This document shows, piece by piece, positions 1-12,078 of a stretch of DNA of 64,000 nt. The stretch lies in contig WBZZ01003114.1 of the NCBI GenBank assembly GCA_019918135.1, positions 52,715 to 116,714 on the forward strand, in the 5' to 3' direction. The notes beneath the pieces are model-generated. The model saw only the letters and a list, made by a program, of their open reading frames with translations, had not been told where the DNA came from and made no database searches. Made by a program: the position numbers and the translations under genes. This DNA comes from Paulinella micropora (taxonomy: Eukaryota > Cercozoa > Imbricatea > Euglyphida > Paulinellidae). Position 1 is the stretch's first letter. The number at the start of each line of letters is the position of its first letter.

Positions 1-670
1 ACTGGGGACGCAGCTGTAGGACAGGTCGAGCTGTCGCAGATCGGTCATCTCTTGCAAGACACTGCAAAGATTGGCGCTCAACGCTTCATCTTGCCTAAAG
101 CTCAAAACCAATGTGTGTGGCTTTTTGTCTTTTCGGTACGGAATGAGTGCTTCCTCGGTAGCGATATGGCAGTTGCTCAGCCAGCTCTTGCACGGAATCA
201 ACGCGGGTACGTCATTGACATCAGTAAGCGGGGTTATGTCGTAAATGTTGCCCAAGCCCTGCAAGCCGTTGATATTTGCGGCCTCTTTTAGGTCCTGGTC
301 TGTGACTATGTCAATCAGGATAGTTTGTACGGTAGTCTTATTCTCTTTGATAGTTCGCAGGATCGGGGCGGTCTCGTTCCCGTCGATAGCCAGGCAAGTG
401 ATCTCTTTCCAATCCTTCCATCGAGCCGTGGGGACCTGCGCACGGTCCGAACGCATTCGTAGCGCAGGAAACGACACGGGGCAACCGTTATTTCTGACGT
501 CCTTGCAGACAAAAAACCAGACCGCGAACAACCACGACGGATTATCCGACCAGGGCACAGACCAGCTCCCAGACGTCGACGGGCAGGCTCAGAAGAGCGG
601 GCCGGCTCCGAAGAGCGGTCTGCACTGGCGGACTGTCGAGCCTGATGCGTTTGGGCGGCGGCGTGGACAT
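1..670 (-). pseudogene. F-box/LRR protein, copy A (3' part beyond window edge)
   Basis: This is the 5' part of a minus-strand F-box/LRR gene whose complete twin lies at 27701-29372. The ATG at 670 opens a short Pro/Lys/Arg tail (PPPKRIRL, possibly a nuclear localisation signal) followed by an F-box (LPVDVWELVCALV, then PSWLFAVWFFVCKDV). A one-base insertion near 545-551 puts the two halves of the F-box in different frames. LRR-like sequence follows (LRQLDLSYSC) up to the window edge. F-box proteins normally recruit substrates to SCF ubiquitin ligases through the LRRs; that role is inferred. The gene is cut by the window start, so its end cannot be seen here. Confidence 0.6.
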
Positions 671-1063
671 CGCTTTGTCTGCAGTTCCCCTCTCCCCTTA
701 CCTTTTTTTTCTTTTCTTTTCTTTTTTGTTTTTTTCCTTGATGTCTCCTTTCTTTTAATGTCTTTCGATTTCGGAGGTGGCCATTCCTTTTGTCTTGACG
801 TTGCCACAAAAGTTTTGGATTGGTTGTGAGGGGTGCGGGGGGTGGGGGGAAGGAAAGCAAAAGTACATTCCTTTTCACGCAGCTGCCGCCACAGGTGAGG
901 TACCCCCCCCCCCCAACCGCTAAAAATAAGGTCCGGGGAGAGGGCCAGTGCTGACATTTCTTTTTTTTGGTGTGTGTATGTTTGCCGGGACCAACAGTTT
1001 GGGGAGGGAGGGGTGGTGGGGAGGGAGGACGGGAAGGACCGCAAGCAGCTACGAATGAGCACC

Positions 1064-2410
1064 CTAAAAACTTGCAAGGGACTCTTTTTTGCAAGAGTTG
1101 CAAGTCCCTGTTATTTTGCTGATCGAGCGGCGTCCCGCTGAGGCTCAGGCTCGACAGCGCGGGGCTGTCCGCTAGCGCACACAAGTTCGCGACGCCCGCC
1201 ACGTTCTCTAGCGTCAGCTCGCGCAGGCGCGGCGTCGGGCCCATGGCCCACAGGTCGAGCTCAGCTGTACAGTCGGTGATCGTTAACGTCTGCAGCCTGG
1301 GCGCGCTGCCGAAACGCAGCCCGCGCAGACAAAGACAGTCGGACAGCACGACGTCCTCGGCCATAGCCGCAATGTGGTCCAGCTCCTGCAAGAACAACGC
1401 CTTGGTGAAAGTCAGCGCGCGCAGGTTGGGTAAGCAGCCGAAAAGGCGTGAGGAGCGCAGCGCCGCGTTGCAGAGTGTCAGGCTCTCAACCCGCAGCCTG
1501 ACGCTAATGTCTGCGCACGAGTAGTCCAGCATACCGTAAGTGTCGTGCCAGGCCAGGCTCCGTAGCTCGGGCAAACGCGCTAGGCAGGCCAGCAGGTCCG
1601 CCACGTCCCGCGCCTCGACCGCAGAGTACTCGAGGCACAATTCTTGCAGGTGCCTCAGGCGCCGCAGCACGGGCACGGCGGTCCGGCACACGGCACGTGC
1701 CGTGGGGAACCGCAGGCTCCTGAGCTCCGAGAGTTCCACCAGGCCCTCCGGACAGCGGTGCCCCCGGTAGTCGGGCAGCGACAACGCGCGCAGGCGGGGC
1801 AGCAGCCGCAGCAGCGCGTCGACCCCGTCGCGTTGCTGGTACGAGTCCGACAGGTCGAGCTCCGTCAGCGCGGGGAGCTGCACGAGCCAGTCCAGGGCGG
1901 GCAGCTAGCCACACCTAAAGAAGCGAGCCCGGCGCAACCGGACCAACGCGGCTAGCGGCGATAGCACGGCCTCCGCGAAGGCCCGGCAGTACTCGAACGA
2001 CAGCTGCTCCAAACTCGTGAGGCCGGCCAGGGCCCGAATGTCGTCGGCGCACGCCTCTTTCCTCCATGACACCAGCCGCAGCGAGCGAACGCCATGCAGG
2101 CAGTCGGCGCACTCCGCAAGTGTCCCCGAACCCTCGAACGCCGCGGTGTCCACCACCGCCTCGGTAATCGAAGAGCCGCGCGCGCGCAGCGCGAGCAACG
2201 CCGCTTTAGGTGGAAGGCAGGGCAGCACCAGCTCCGTGGGCCACCAACGGTCGGAGCCCCAGAGCCCGCCGCGGCACACTCGTGACAACAGCAATTCCAG
2301 GTGCGGCAGAAAGGCAAGGAGCAGCCGGACCACGTCTGCTGGTAGCTGTTGCTGGCTGGGCGAAAGCGCTCTTTTTTACGCTTTCTGCCCGAGCACCGCG
2401 GGCCGTTCAT
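1064..2410 (-). pseudogene. F-box/LRR protein E, copy A
   Basis: The ATG at 2410 opens a basic tail (GRKRKKERF); a -1 shift near 2345 then leads into a clear F-box (LPADVVRLLLAFLPHLELL). About 14 LRR-like units follow (for example LTELDLSDSY, LRALSLPDY, LQELCLEYS, LRELTLENV, LSSLSLSGT). A single in-frame TAG at 1905-1907 interrupts an LRR that otherwise keeps its spacing. The zero frame runs on past the last LRR into low-complexity DNA; a -1 step at an A6 run near 1090 would instead give a stop at 1064, which I take as the likely end. Divergent from the F-box/LRR gene at 3129. The likely role is an SCF adaptor if functional. All lesions recur in the second copy. Confidence 0.6.
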
Positions 2411-2447
2411 CTATCTACCAGGCTTGCTTGGGTTGGTGTGGGCTGAG

Positions 2448-2490
<43 letters not shown>

Positions 2491-3041
2491 AAGAGAGAGA
2501 AAAGCAAGCATAGAAAAAAAAAGAAAAAGGGACGAGCGGAATAAAAGAGGTACTAGGAAAAGACGCGGGGGGGGGGGCCGGGGGGTAGAGATCGAACCTC
2601 AACCCCCCCCCCCGGCCCCCCCGCCTGCCCCTAAATTGCACCATACCCTCCCCTTTTTCTTCCCAATGCATTAAAAAATGTTTGCTAGGCTTTTTGTTTC
2701 TTTCTTGGAGTCTCTTTCGGTAGTGCTAGCGTTTAAACAAGAGAAATTAGGAGAATTGTGTAAGATTTTTTCAAGGCAGCACTGCTATGTGTGACAAGAG
2801 CTCAACAGCCGGCCCCCCGGCCGCCAAAATGTGCCGTACCGGCGCATCAGAGACCATAAAGTACAATTCTCTCGGTTCCCTCCCCCCCTCCCTCCCCTTT
2901 GTCCGTGCTTTTTCGTGCCTGATTATTTCTGTTCTTTATTTTTGTTTGGGTTGGCGCTTGCTCGGTCATGCTGAAATGTCTTATGCCACAGCCAAGCCAC
3001 AGCAGCGCGCAGCGAACCCCCACAGGTTTAGTTGCTAATTT

Positions 3042-3074
<33 letters not shown>

Positions 3075-3128
3075 GCTGGCTTTTCTTTTTACCTGTCGCC
3101 CTTGCCTTCCTGCTAGGCGTGGCTAGAG
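2411..3128. repeat. Low-complexity divergent promoter region
   Basis: This stretch separates two divergent F-box/LRR genes. It holds a GA microsatellite at about 2452-2485, G and C runs of 8-10 at about 2567-2617, and a TTG microsatellite at about 3041-3072 just before the downstream ATG. I see no convincing gene; the short open frame at 2787-3038 has no recognisable features. Confidence 0.6.
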
Positions 3129-4471
3129 ATGCTGCCGGCTGATATATGGCCCTGCGTGCTCAGCCGCCTCAAGCTTCCAGACGTTCTGTGCGTGGCCTCT
3201 GCCTCTAAGTATCTGCGCAGGTTGTTTCTTACAAACAGCGACGTCTGGTCCAGCTTAGAATTCACAAAGAGTTTGAATCTGTTTAACGAAGGCTGCAAGA
3301 TCATGCTCCAGCGTTGGAGGCCAGTGTGGGCAAAAGAGAAAGTGACGTTCTTTTCCTGCCACTTAGAAAGTCCAGAACATGATGTCAAGTTGCTGGCGGG
3401 CTACACTTTGAGCAACTCGATCTCGCACGCCTAGAGCTTTCGAAAGAGGACATGGTTCGGGTAGACCTAAGCGGCGTGCGCGCCGACTTGTTGATCATTG
3501 ATCATGGACAGCTGAATCTTATAAACTGGCCCACTCAAGTTAGGGCACTGCACTTTCAAGGCGACACAGTCAGCGCCTACCGGTACTTGCGACAAGACAG
3601 GACAGAGCTACTTTGCCTACCGGAGCTGCGCGACCTGAGCGTCTCCTTCGAGCGCCTGAGGAGAGACCGACGCGACCCAGCATTCGACCAGAAATTGCGC
3701 TCCAAACTAGCCAGTAACCTGGCCAACATGCAGCCCACGTTGAAAAAGCTGTCACTCCATGGCTGCCGTCTAGGCGCAGCTTCGTTGGAGCTTGTGCTGC
3801 GAGCGCTGACTGCTCTGGAAGAGCTCGGCCTAACAGAAGACTCCCACCGCGGCCACGACCTGAGCAGTCACGACCTCAAGGACTGCCCCAGTCTACGGAA
3901 ACTAAGACTGCGAGCTCTGAGGCTACAGGGGTTCCCGCACATCAACTTCGATGTGCTCCAACACCTGAACCGCGAGCATCTGCGACTACTGCACCTTGAC
4001 TATTGCCTGCGCGGCGAAGAGCGGGGTGATGTCACGCTCCTGGGTGACGCCCCCCAGCTCAGGCAGCTAAGAGTGCGAGATCCGAGATGCGGGTCCCTTC
4101 TTGATCATCTCCCTACTGGCCTCAAGTTACGAGTGCTGGCGCTAGACAGCCTCTGGTCAGGAAGTGAAGTCGGGCTACAGGTACTGGCCGATTTACGCTG
4201 GAACAACTTGCAGCTACTGTCGCTGATTGGAAGAGATAACGACGTAATTGCCGGCTTGCAGCAACCAGAGCTGCTGCTCCAGCTACCTAAACTGCAAACC
4301 CTGCTCTTAGACCACCAGGTCACTAGCGAAGAAACATGGAGTACACTAACGTCATGGTTGCAACGAAATCTACACCCAAGGTTAACAAGCGCTGGCCTGG
4401 TAGATGAATTTAGAGAACAAGTTTGCGACTCGTACTTGGAAAGATCGGCGTCACAGCTGCTTGGAGACTGA
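3129..4471 (+). CDS. F-box/LRR protein G, copy A
   Basis: The ATG at 3129 begins directly in an F-box (LPADIWPCVLSRL, then DVLCVASASKYLRRLF, with the closing Trp in DVWSSLEF). After a -1 shift near 3390-3400 the frame continues to 4471 with LRR-like units (FEQLDLARL, LRDLSVSFERL, LKKLSLHGCRL, LEELGLTED, LRKLRLRAL, LRLLHLDYC, LRQLRVRD, LQLLSLIGR). About 447 residues. Probably an SCF-type adaptor in the same family as its divergent neighbour. An AATAAA lies about 55 bases after the stop. The second copy carries one more lesion, so this copy is the better preserved. Confidence 0.65.
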
Positions 4472-4525
4472 CATTGAAAACCAAAAGGAACCGAAACAAC
4501 AAAAAACAAAAGCAAATTTAGCATA

Positions 4526-4531
4526 AATAAA
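4526..4531 (+). terminator. AATAAA polyadenylation signal
   Basis: Canonical eukaryotic AATAAA 55 bases after the stop of the F-box/LRR gene ending at 4471, followed by an A/T-rich stretch and an A run. The duplicate copy reads AACAAA here. Confidence 0.5.
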
Positions 4532-4561
4532 TTATTAATTTACCTTTAATTTAAAAAAAAA

Positions 4562-5246
4562 AAAGTTGTACAACTACGGCGCGACTTTCTTGTCTTCAGG
4601 ACAGCCCACAAAGGGGGTCAGGGTCTTTCATTTTTCAAAGAATTGTTTCTAAACTTGTTGGTAGCGTAAGGGATTTACGGAGGGAAGGGGGGGGGGGGCG
4701 GTCTTCTCGATACGCACACATTTCTTTTTCGCTTGTCGGGATATTTTTCACAGCTCTGAACGGGTGCTGAATTAATTTTCTGGCGACCAACCAAAAAAAG
4801 AGAAAAAAAAAGGAGAGGACTGGGGGAGGATATGGAAGCATGGGGAGGGGGGGAAAAGGTGTCAGCAGCTAACTAAAAACCGGACGGAGGTTGGACGTGC
4901 AGAAGGGGGGGGGCCACACGACCAGAGAAAAAAAAGTCATAAAAAAAAACAGAAGGCTGCCTTTCTCTCTCTCTATATATATATGTATATATCCCAAAAT
5001 CTCGTTTTCTTTTTCTTGGGCGCCGGCCCCCCCCCCTTGCCATTTTGGCAAATTTGGGCAGGTATTTTTTCCCTTTCTTTTTTTTTTGCTGTGGGTTTAG
5101 AGAAGGAAAGGGGGGGGCCGGCGCAAAAAAAAAGAACTCGGCCCCCCCCCCTACCCCCTCTTTTGACAATATATTTCCCGTAAAGGACACAGCCAGAATT
5201 CGTTATCATTTGATCTTTTCTTTTCTGACGTTCTAAATCCTCAAAG
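4562..5246. other. Gene-poor spacer with homopolymer runs
   Basis: No gene seen. The spacer holds G runs (4687-4698), C runs (near 5030 and 5145) and a CT/TA microsatellite (about 4964-4990). Homology to the second copy stops at about 4866 inside this spacer, which marks a rearrangement endpoint. Confidence 0.6.
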
Positions 5247-6586
5247 ATGGAGGACGCCAGAAAATGCGCTGACGTGGATTGCCACAGTCCAGTGATCAAA
5301 ACAATAGTGCTTGTCGGTGCCGGTGGCGGCGGGGATTTCCAGGGCGTGCTTGCACTTGCGATTGCCGCCTACGATGTCTACGTCACTGGCAAGAAAAAAA
5401 GCTCTTGTACAACCCCCGGGAAAACGCAAGTATTACCCCGTGACCGCTGGCTATTTCTGGGATGACTACAAGAACGCCATGCTGAACAAGGTTGATGCTA
5501 AAGGTAGAAAGCCTAGCACATCACGGCCTTCGCTGACACTCGACGAAGCAAAAGAGTGGTTCCGCGCCCTGAATATAAATACAGACGTGCTGCAGAGCGG
5601 GGATGCGTTCAAGGTCCCCGGAGTCGACTTGGATGCCTTTACAGAGGGCTTAGACGAAAATTTATTGAACAAGCTAACACCCAACACAAGCGACGACAAG
5701 CTATCGACAAGCCAACGATTCAAGCTACCATTGGAAGGCGCGGATTACGTCTACTTTTCCTTGCGGCAGAGAGCTTCGCCTTCAAGGAATTTCGAGATGA
5801 ATATGCAAAAGATGAATATGCAAAATATCACGAAATCATCGCGGATCCGCACATGACCCCTACAACCAAGAAGGGCAACGATGAGATGACAGAAGCGATG
5901 GCCAAATTCCTCCGCGAGAGCTTTAAGGGCGACTTTGAGGTGCGCGTGCTCGACGTCGGCGGTGACATTATGAGCCCTGACAGAGATGAAATGTGAGCGT
6001 GCGCAACATGCTGCTAAAACTGCTCGAGAGTGGGGAGATAAAGGGCTTCAAGCGCCTGCAGATCCACTTTGCGGGCGCGGGTGTGGACTCGCACACGACC
6101 TCTGCAAATGTCATGGAGAACATGAACAAGTGGGCCAAAGTCAGTGGTGCAACCGTGAACACGGATGACGGTCTCGGGGAGTCGTTCTGTCAGGTCCTAC
6201 AGGATGCAAAGTTTGCCCGTAACGTGCGCGAGGAAGGGCGCGCGAACGGCAACTGCATGGAAGCTCGCAGAATTTACAAAAGGCTGCAGAAGCCTGGTGC
6301 AGATTTTGAGGCACTAAAAAACAAATATTAAAAAAATTATCTGCTAAAACGCGAGGATGTGAAACGCGACGCTAACAAGGGGACAGTTATCATCGCTGAA
6401 TTCAAAGCGGCTGATGACTTGAGCAAGGTCACAGAGTTGTTCGAGAGACTGGCCGCGTATTACGTGATTAAGGTCACTGTGAAGAAGGAGCGCGTACCAG
6501 AAGCGGTGCCACAGGAAACGCCTGCTGCACCGGAAACTGCTGCTTCAGTTTCGCTGATAGTTTCGTCTCAATCTGACAATCAATAG
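5247..6586 (+). pseudogene. DUF1152-like protein, interrupted
   Basis: The ATG at 5247 leads into a glycine-rich hydrophobic motif (VLVGAGGGGDFQGVLALA) that resembles the N-terminus of DUF1152 proteins, a family I know mainly from bacteria and archaea. Later parts also fit that family: a VLDVGGDIMSPDRDEM stretch and an HFAGAGVDSH stretch. The frame is broken by a +1 step at an A7 run (5395-5402), -1 steps near 5750 and 5992, and an in-frame TAA at 6329-6331, after which coding continues to 6586. The family's reaction is not known to me. Either a decayed gene or one with sequence errors; a horizontally acquired origin is possible. Family call is by motif memory only. Confidence 0.45.
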
Positions 6587-7130
6587 ACGGCAGGCCCCAG
6601 AGCAAAAGGAAGGGGAGGGAAAGGGCGGGGAAATCAACGACAAACAAAAAATTTCAAAATATTAAAAAAAAATACTTTCACTTGTACGTTGCTCAGGCTG
6701 CAAATTATATATACAAAAAAGAGAGGGGGTCTTTTCCCAGAAAAAAAGTAAGGGCGTGGGGGGGGGGGGGCGGGAAGTTGTGTGGACGCAAAGGAGGGGA
6801 AAAGAAGAAAACAAAGGCGGGGGGGGGGGTGTGGGAGTGGTGAGAGAGAGAGACGTCAAGGAGAAGTGGTGCGGGGTCTGTCTCTCTTCGTTTGCTTCCG
6901 CGCCCTTTACCCTCCCCCCACCCCCGGCGGGCGCAAGAAAGTAGGCCCCTTTTGTGTCGAGACTTTTCTTTTTTTTTCTTCTTTTTTTTGTTTTTTTCTT
7001 TTGCTATTTGCAAACAAAAAACAAAGAGAGGACGGACAGAGAGCACAAAAAAAAAAGAACAGCGTCCAAAAAAAAGAAGGACACCACAACCACAACAGAA
7101 AGAAAAAGCCCTTACAGCTTCAGCGCGCAA
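6587..7130. other. Low-complexity spacer
   Basis: No gene seen. It contains G runs (around 6759 and 6821), GA-rich stretches and T/A runs immediately before the next start codon. Open frames here are compositional. Confidence 0.5.
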
Positions 7131-7928
7131 ATGGCCTGGAGTTGGATGCTAGCTGCCTGTGTGGGGCTGGCGAGCGCGCTGGATCCGTGCTGGGCCAGGC
7201 TGCAGACAGTCGCGCAGCCGTGCAACGCCAGCGACTGCCTGCACCAGGTGCTCGCGCCCGCCTCGCTGGGCGGCGAGCTGCTCGCCACGTACTGAAGCAG
7301 GAGCCTGCTCTGGTCGCGCGCGACCGGCGCGAGGCACGTGCTGTGGCTGCGGGAGCAAATGGACTGCATCGCCAGGCTGTACTTTCCCGAGGTGTGGGAA
7401 GCGTACGAACGTCTGCCCCCACCCGCCCAACGCGCGGCCGCAGGTTTGATGCTGCTGCACAAGTACGCCGGCATGTACGCGGACCTGTCGTTGGCCCCGC
7501 CGAGAACGGCGCCGCAGTTGTCCGGGGCGGACTGCTTTTACTTGCCGGGCGAGATGGCGTTCGCGGCGTCCGCCCGCGGCGCGTCGGTCCCGTACTTCGT
7601 GCTGCCGAACATGCTGTCGGGCCCGGCGGTGGTGTGGAACGTGACGACGACCACACGCTGGAGCCTGCGCGAAACGCTGGTGTCGGCCGGTGGCGGCGAC
7701 CTGGCCGTGAACGGCACGTTCCGGGCCGACGTGCTGGGCAAGACCGAGCTTGTGCGTGTGCTGGACCCCGCCGACTTCGAGCTCGCGCCGTTCCTCGAAA
7801 GCCGCGCGCTGGAGGACGAACGCTACCGGCCGCGGCTGCTGTGGCGGCTCTACGGCAGCTGGCTGGTGGCGGCGGCGGCAGTCACTGGCGTCGCGGCAAT
7901 TTCCGTTGCGGAATTATATAAGAGTTGA
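7131..7928 (+). pseudogene. Secreted glycosyltransferase-like domain protein
   Basis: The ATG at 7131 opens a signal peptide (WSWMLAACVGLASA). An in-frame TGA at 7293-7295 follows, yet the same frame stays coding to 7928. The stretch LLHKYAGMYADLSLAP resembles the sugar-binding DXD region of family-32-type glycosyltransferases (typically YGGIYLDLD), but the Asp pair is degenerate (ADLS), so activity is doubtful. A hydrophobic segment (WLVAAAAVTGVAAISVA) lies near the end of this frame. Coding resumes +1 at about 7925 in the next entry, which lacks its own ATG, so both may be one locus. Confidence 0.35.
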
Positions 7929-10900
7929 GGGTGTTGAAGATGACCCGCGCAACAAATTAGAATTCACGCCCACTCATTTCTTGCTCGGGGTTGGTTACAA
8001 TGCCAGCTATCAAGTCCTACAGCAGGGCGGAGAACCTTTGCATAACTCGGTCCAAGATCTCTGCGACGAAGCTCTACGGGCAGCAGGGGTTAAACCCGGG
8101 CAGGGCTCCGAAAAAGAAAATTTGCTGGGCTATCAACTGTCGCAGATTCTGCAAACCGTAGGGGTGGGCGCTTTGAAGGAGTTAACGACAACAGACTCGA
8201 TCTGCAATTTGATCCACCAAGGGGTCAACGCACAAGGGACAAAGGTGACTCAGGAAACGCTGGTCATTGCCGCCCACATACTAACGGACGCGGCAGTAGA
8301 CGCGATCTATAAGGACGTACTAGGCAATGCCACGAACACTATACGGCTAGACGCGCCGAATGTAACCTCTACGGTTATTCAAACTGCGGAGTTTAGGAGG
8401 CTGCGCGGCCTGCTAGATGAAAACAATTGGTACAGGGTGCGGACTAAGCTAAGCTCAAAAGCCCAGGAAGGACTGCAAGTATTCTGGGTAGCGTGGGATT
8501 ACGAATTCAGCTTGTGGCAGCACCAAGACAAGGCGCTGGGAGTTCTGGCCCTGCTCTGGAGCAACCTGCAACGCCAGATGACATGGAGTTTGAAATACAA
8601 CATACCCCAAGTGGACTTGCCAATTTCACCCTTTGGCCATCTCATGAAAAACCTGTGGACGAAAGTAACGCGTGACCGCTCGAACTTCTACGACAACTCG
8701 GACTATTCATTTGCGCTCGAAAGTGTGACCCTACAACGGCACTTGGATCGCTTGAAAGGTTTGCCAAACCAGGAGAGGCTCCTGAACAGCAAATTTCTGG
8801 CGCTGTACGCGGTCTTCAAGGTTTACACCTACCATTGTTTGACGGCTCTGAAAATCCTGTTGTACCCGCAGCTGCTGACGAGGCAATAGTGGAAGAAGAG
8901 CTCGCGAGGAACGGCTCGACGTTTCTTTTCGAGCTGGATGTCTGGCGGGCCCTGTCGCTCAACTGCACGTTTGACCCCATGAGATTGACGGTCGAATTGA
9001 AACTAGAGAAGCAACACAAACTTCCCGCGCACCCGTGGGCGGTAGGCCAGGGACACTTCGAACGAAAGGTGCTCCGTCGGGGCGAGCGTTCCGAGCTCGG
9101 CTTCGTGAAGCGCCTCGCTGCAACCTGCAACGAGGGCTGGCAAGCCTTGGCATGGCAGCGCTACGACAGCAAAATTAGGGCGGCGGCAGCCCAGGTGTTG
9201 GGCTTCAGGTTTCCTGAATTTTTTACGGCTGCGTTAGCGAAAGGAACCTATTGTGCGCTCAAGGACCCCCCGCTGTGGAGCGCGTATTACTTACAGAAAT
9301 CTTATGCACTGCAAAGAAAGAGGATCTTAGAGCAGGAAGCGATAATGAAAAACAGTGCCTGGAACGCTCTCTGGCCTTTCTTGGGGGTTTCTTCAGAACA
9401 GAGAGATCACGCAAGGTCGTTCGTTTACCGTGCCTGGGACCCAGACTTCCGGCGCAGAATGCTTAGCTGGCTGCTGGAATTTGAGGCGCGCTTGTACACG
9501 ATCTTTAGTCACGCAGGATTTTTCGGCCGCTTATCGCACTAGGTACTCTTTATCGGAGCTAGCTACCGTTTATGTCCAGTCCTTTCACTGGATCCTGAGC
9601 TGAGCTTCGAGGCCAGTGTTTCACCAGACGACCTACAGAGCCACTACGTGCCCCGATGGAGCATGATTATGCAGATGATATACACAGAGGTCCGGCGGAG
9701 GCACCCAGAAGCGCCGCCCTGGCAGGACATGTCGGAGAGCTATTTCTGGGCGCTGGCCCTGAGGCCCACCAATCTGCATCAGCGGGCGCGCAACACGCTG
9801 TACCAGGGACTTGTGAATTTAGACGAGAGTTCCGACCTGCAAGCCGTTCAGCGCTCTTGGCAACACGGCGGCCACTACGTCGGCGTGCGGATGGAAATTG
9901 ATCCAAGAAGGCTTCGTGGCTTAGTGGCCCTAATCGGGCAGTACTTTATGCCCAGAATATCTACGACCAGGGAGGTCCTACGTTTGCTAGAGTATCAGCA
10001 GGAGCTGGCCCGTGAACGGACCTTAGTAGATATCTGAGGAGATCTGGAAAGCAAAGGGGACGCTGATATCTACGCCAACCTAGAGGACGAAAAGACCAGG
10101 ACCTGGATTGACAGTGTTTCGGATATGATTATTTTATCCTGCACGAGGAATTGGCGGGCCGGAACTACCGGGATAGGTACTGGGTTTAGAGAAGCATTTG
10201 ATGATGTGCAGGACTGGGCCCGCGGCGAACCAACCGATGACGACGTAATTGCACAAGAGGCCGCAATCCACTACTATTCTCAGGTCCAGCAACAATTCGT
10301 ACGGATTTTTATCGATGCCGACACCGTGGCCGCGACGATAGATGTAACAGCGCTGGAGCACAGCAGAGACACGCGTCGTTTGTTGCTGGACTTAAGGTCG
10401 GTGTTGCAAGACGTACGAAACGTCGCCGGGGTGGACGCTGGGGACAGAACAAGTTTCATGTATTATTACTTCCCCTTAAGAGAGCACTTGCCTCAGAGCA
10501 GGGACGGCTGGCTCTGTTTCTCAGGACCAACGCCGCAGCCAGGCACCTGGCCAGGCTGGTGTACACACGAAAGCCGTAGGCCGTACTTCAACAACAGCGT
10601 CGTAACAATTCTGCCAACAGGACCGGGTGAGGTAAATTCTCAGTTTGAGATCGCAGCCCGAGATGGAAAACACCAAGTGTCTAAAGCCTTAGATTCCAAA
10701 GATAAGGGATCTGAGGGCGTTACGCAAGTCCTTGCAGAAGAAGAACTTAGGCCGCTCCCTCGCCCCGGCCAGCTTAAACCAGCACTGTCGCACGGAGCAG
10801 AAACACACACAGCTGTTCAGCGCCCGGCACGTAACAACAACCTGGAATCGCTAACCTCGTGCGTGATCACGTTTTCGCCCTGCACCTTCTACGAACCAGG

Positions 10901-11066
10901 GCCTGATATCGATTCGCGGCAGGTTCTGCGGCTGCGGTCACAGGACGCTTGGACTACTTACAAAATGCTCGAGCGCAGGTGCAGCCCGCGGCAGCTCCCC
11001 AGGTCGGGGCAGCAGTGGTTATTGCCGCTGCTGGATCACTACGGAGCTACGAAGTTGCGAGCTTAG
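7925..11066 (+). pseudogene. Large unknown protein, interrupted reading frame
   Basis: Coding runs from about 7925 to 8889, steps -1 near 8830, then stays in one frame to 11066 through an in-frame TAG (9540-9542) and a TGA (10035-10037). It has N-glycosylation-type sites (YNAS, NATNT, NGST, NCTF), aromatic-rich helices and no clear membrane segment. No start codon is visible, so it probably continues the secreted-protein locus upstream. I do not recognise a family. The last ~530 bases are repeated at 33567-34097. The conserved frame across two stops argues that the sequence was translated until recently. Confidence 0.45.
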
Positions 11067-12078
11067 CGCGTGTGCACCACACACAAATCCCCCCCCCCCC
11101 CACCCCGCCTCCTCCCCCCGCTCTCTGCTGTTCGTTTCCTTGCTTCCAAGACCAACCCCCCCTCCCCCCCCTCCCTCCTCCCCCCCCCCTCCCCCCAAAC
11201 CACTTTTTACCGTAAAAATATCTGCTTTAATCATAGCACTGCGCTCGCACGTAATTTTTCTAGCCATTGGCGCGCGGCCGGGCTTAGATTTATGTAGGAC
11301 ACATTTAGCACGAGCTCCAGATAGATGTTCCAGTCAGCTGGCGTGCGCAGGCACAGCACTGGGGTAGTGCGCGGCGGTTGGCGCGAGATGGGTCCGAAAG
11401 AAACATCGTAAGTCTCGATCTGCCCCCCGGCACGCTGGGGCTGCATAGCCGCCGCCAAATCTTTGGCACGAGGCTGGACCGCCTCCTCTGGTGTAACAGC
11501 CGCTAAAGTCTCTGATCCACTACTGTTAAGACTATTTGCTTCTTCCTCCTCTAGAGCTTTCTTTTTGGCACGCGTCATGTATCCAGTGTCATTAGATTGG
11601 TTCTTTTTCTCTCTGACTAATTTGCTCTTCTTCGTGCTCTCGGCTGCGCCCTCGGCTGATTTTTCTGTGGACCATCTTTCTGCATAGTCTCTCGTAAAAA
11701 AAGTAAGACATTGTAAATACCATACTCGATGTCGGGCTGATCGAATTTCGTTTTCAGTAGCTGTAGCAATGGGATCTCGTCCCGCAATTCGGATAGGCAC
11801 AATTCTGCAGTATTATTGTTAATAAAAGGCAGAATCATGCCCGAATTGTCTAGAGGTTTTTGCAGGCACCAGTCCTCAAGTTCCGTTTGCGTTGTGCTGT
11901 ATTCGGGAAATGACGGTGTGGGGCTTGGCTGCAGCGAAGCGCTAGTTGACACCGTGGGGATTTGATCTGTGTTGTTGTTAGCTGTTGTAATGCACAGGAT
12001 CCCGTTTATCCGGCAACCCGAAACAGGTACATACCAATAGTTTATGGACATTGCTCCTATATACACAGCCGCGACTAC
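10533..12078 (+). repeat. Segmental duplication, copy A, part 2
   Basis: Nearly identical to about 33556-35117. In copy B this block is fused directly to the end of part 1, so the 5.7 kb between them is missing there. The far end lies inside the membrane-protein gene at 11231-12249. Confidence 0.9.

Larger units (their letters stand above)
1..4866 (+). repeat. Segmental duplication, copy A, part 1
   Basis: Nearly identical to 28703-33558, with a handful of substitutions, small homopolymer-length differences and one extra one-base deletion in the other copy. It covers three F-box/LRR genes. The homology ends at a CAGC tetranucleotide at 4863-4866. Confidence 0.9.

Noticed and set aside
315-1883. 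A 522-codon minus-strand open frame taken as one protein
   Set aside because: Only the part above about 1064 is LRR coding; the rest reads through low-complexity spacer and then through the next gene's start in a wrong frame.
2787-3038. Small plus-strand gene before gene G
   Set aside because: Has an ATG and a hydrophobic stretch but lies in low-complexity DNA and shows no recognisable feature.
3380-3450. A very short intron to explain the frame change in gene G
   Set aside because: A possible GT...AG of about 29 bases exists but is far shorter than the 60-85 base introns seen in the transposon gene.
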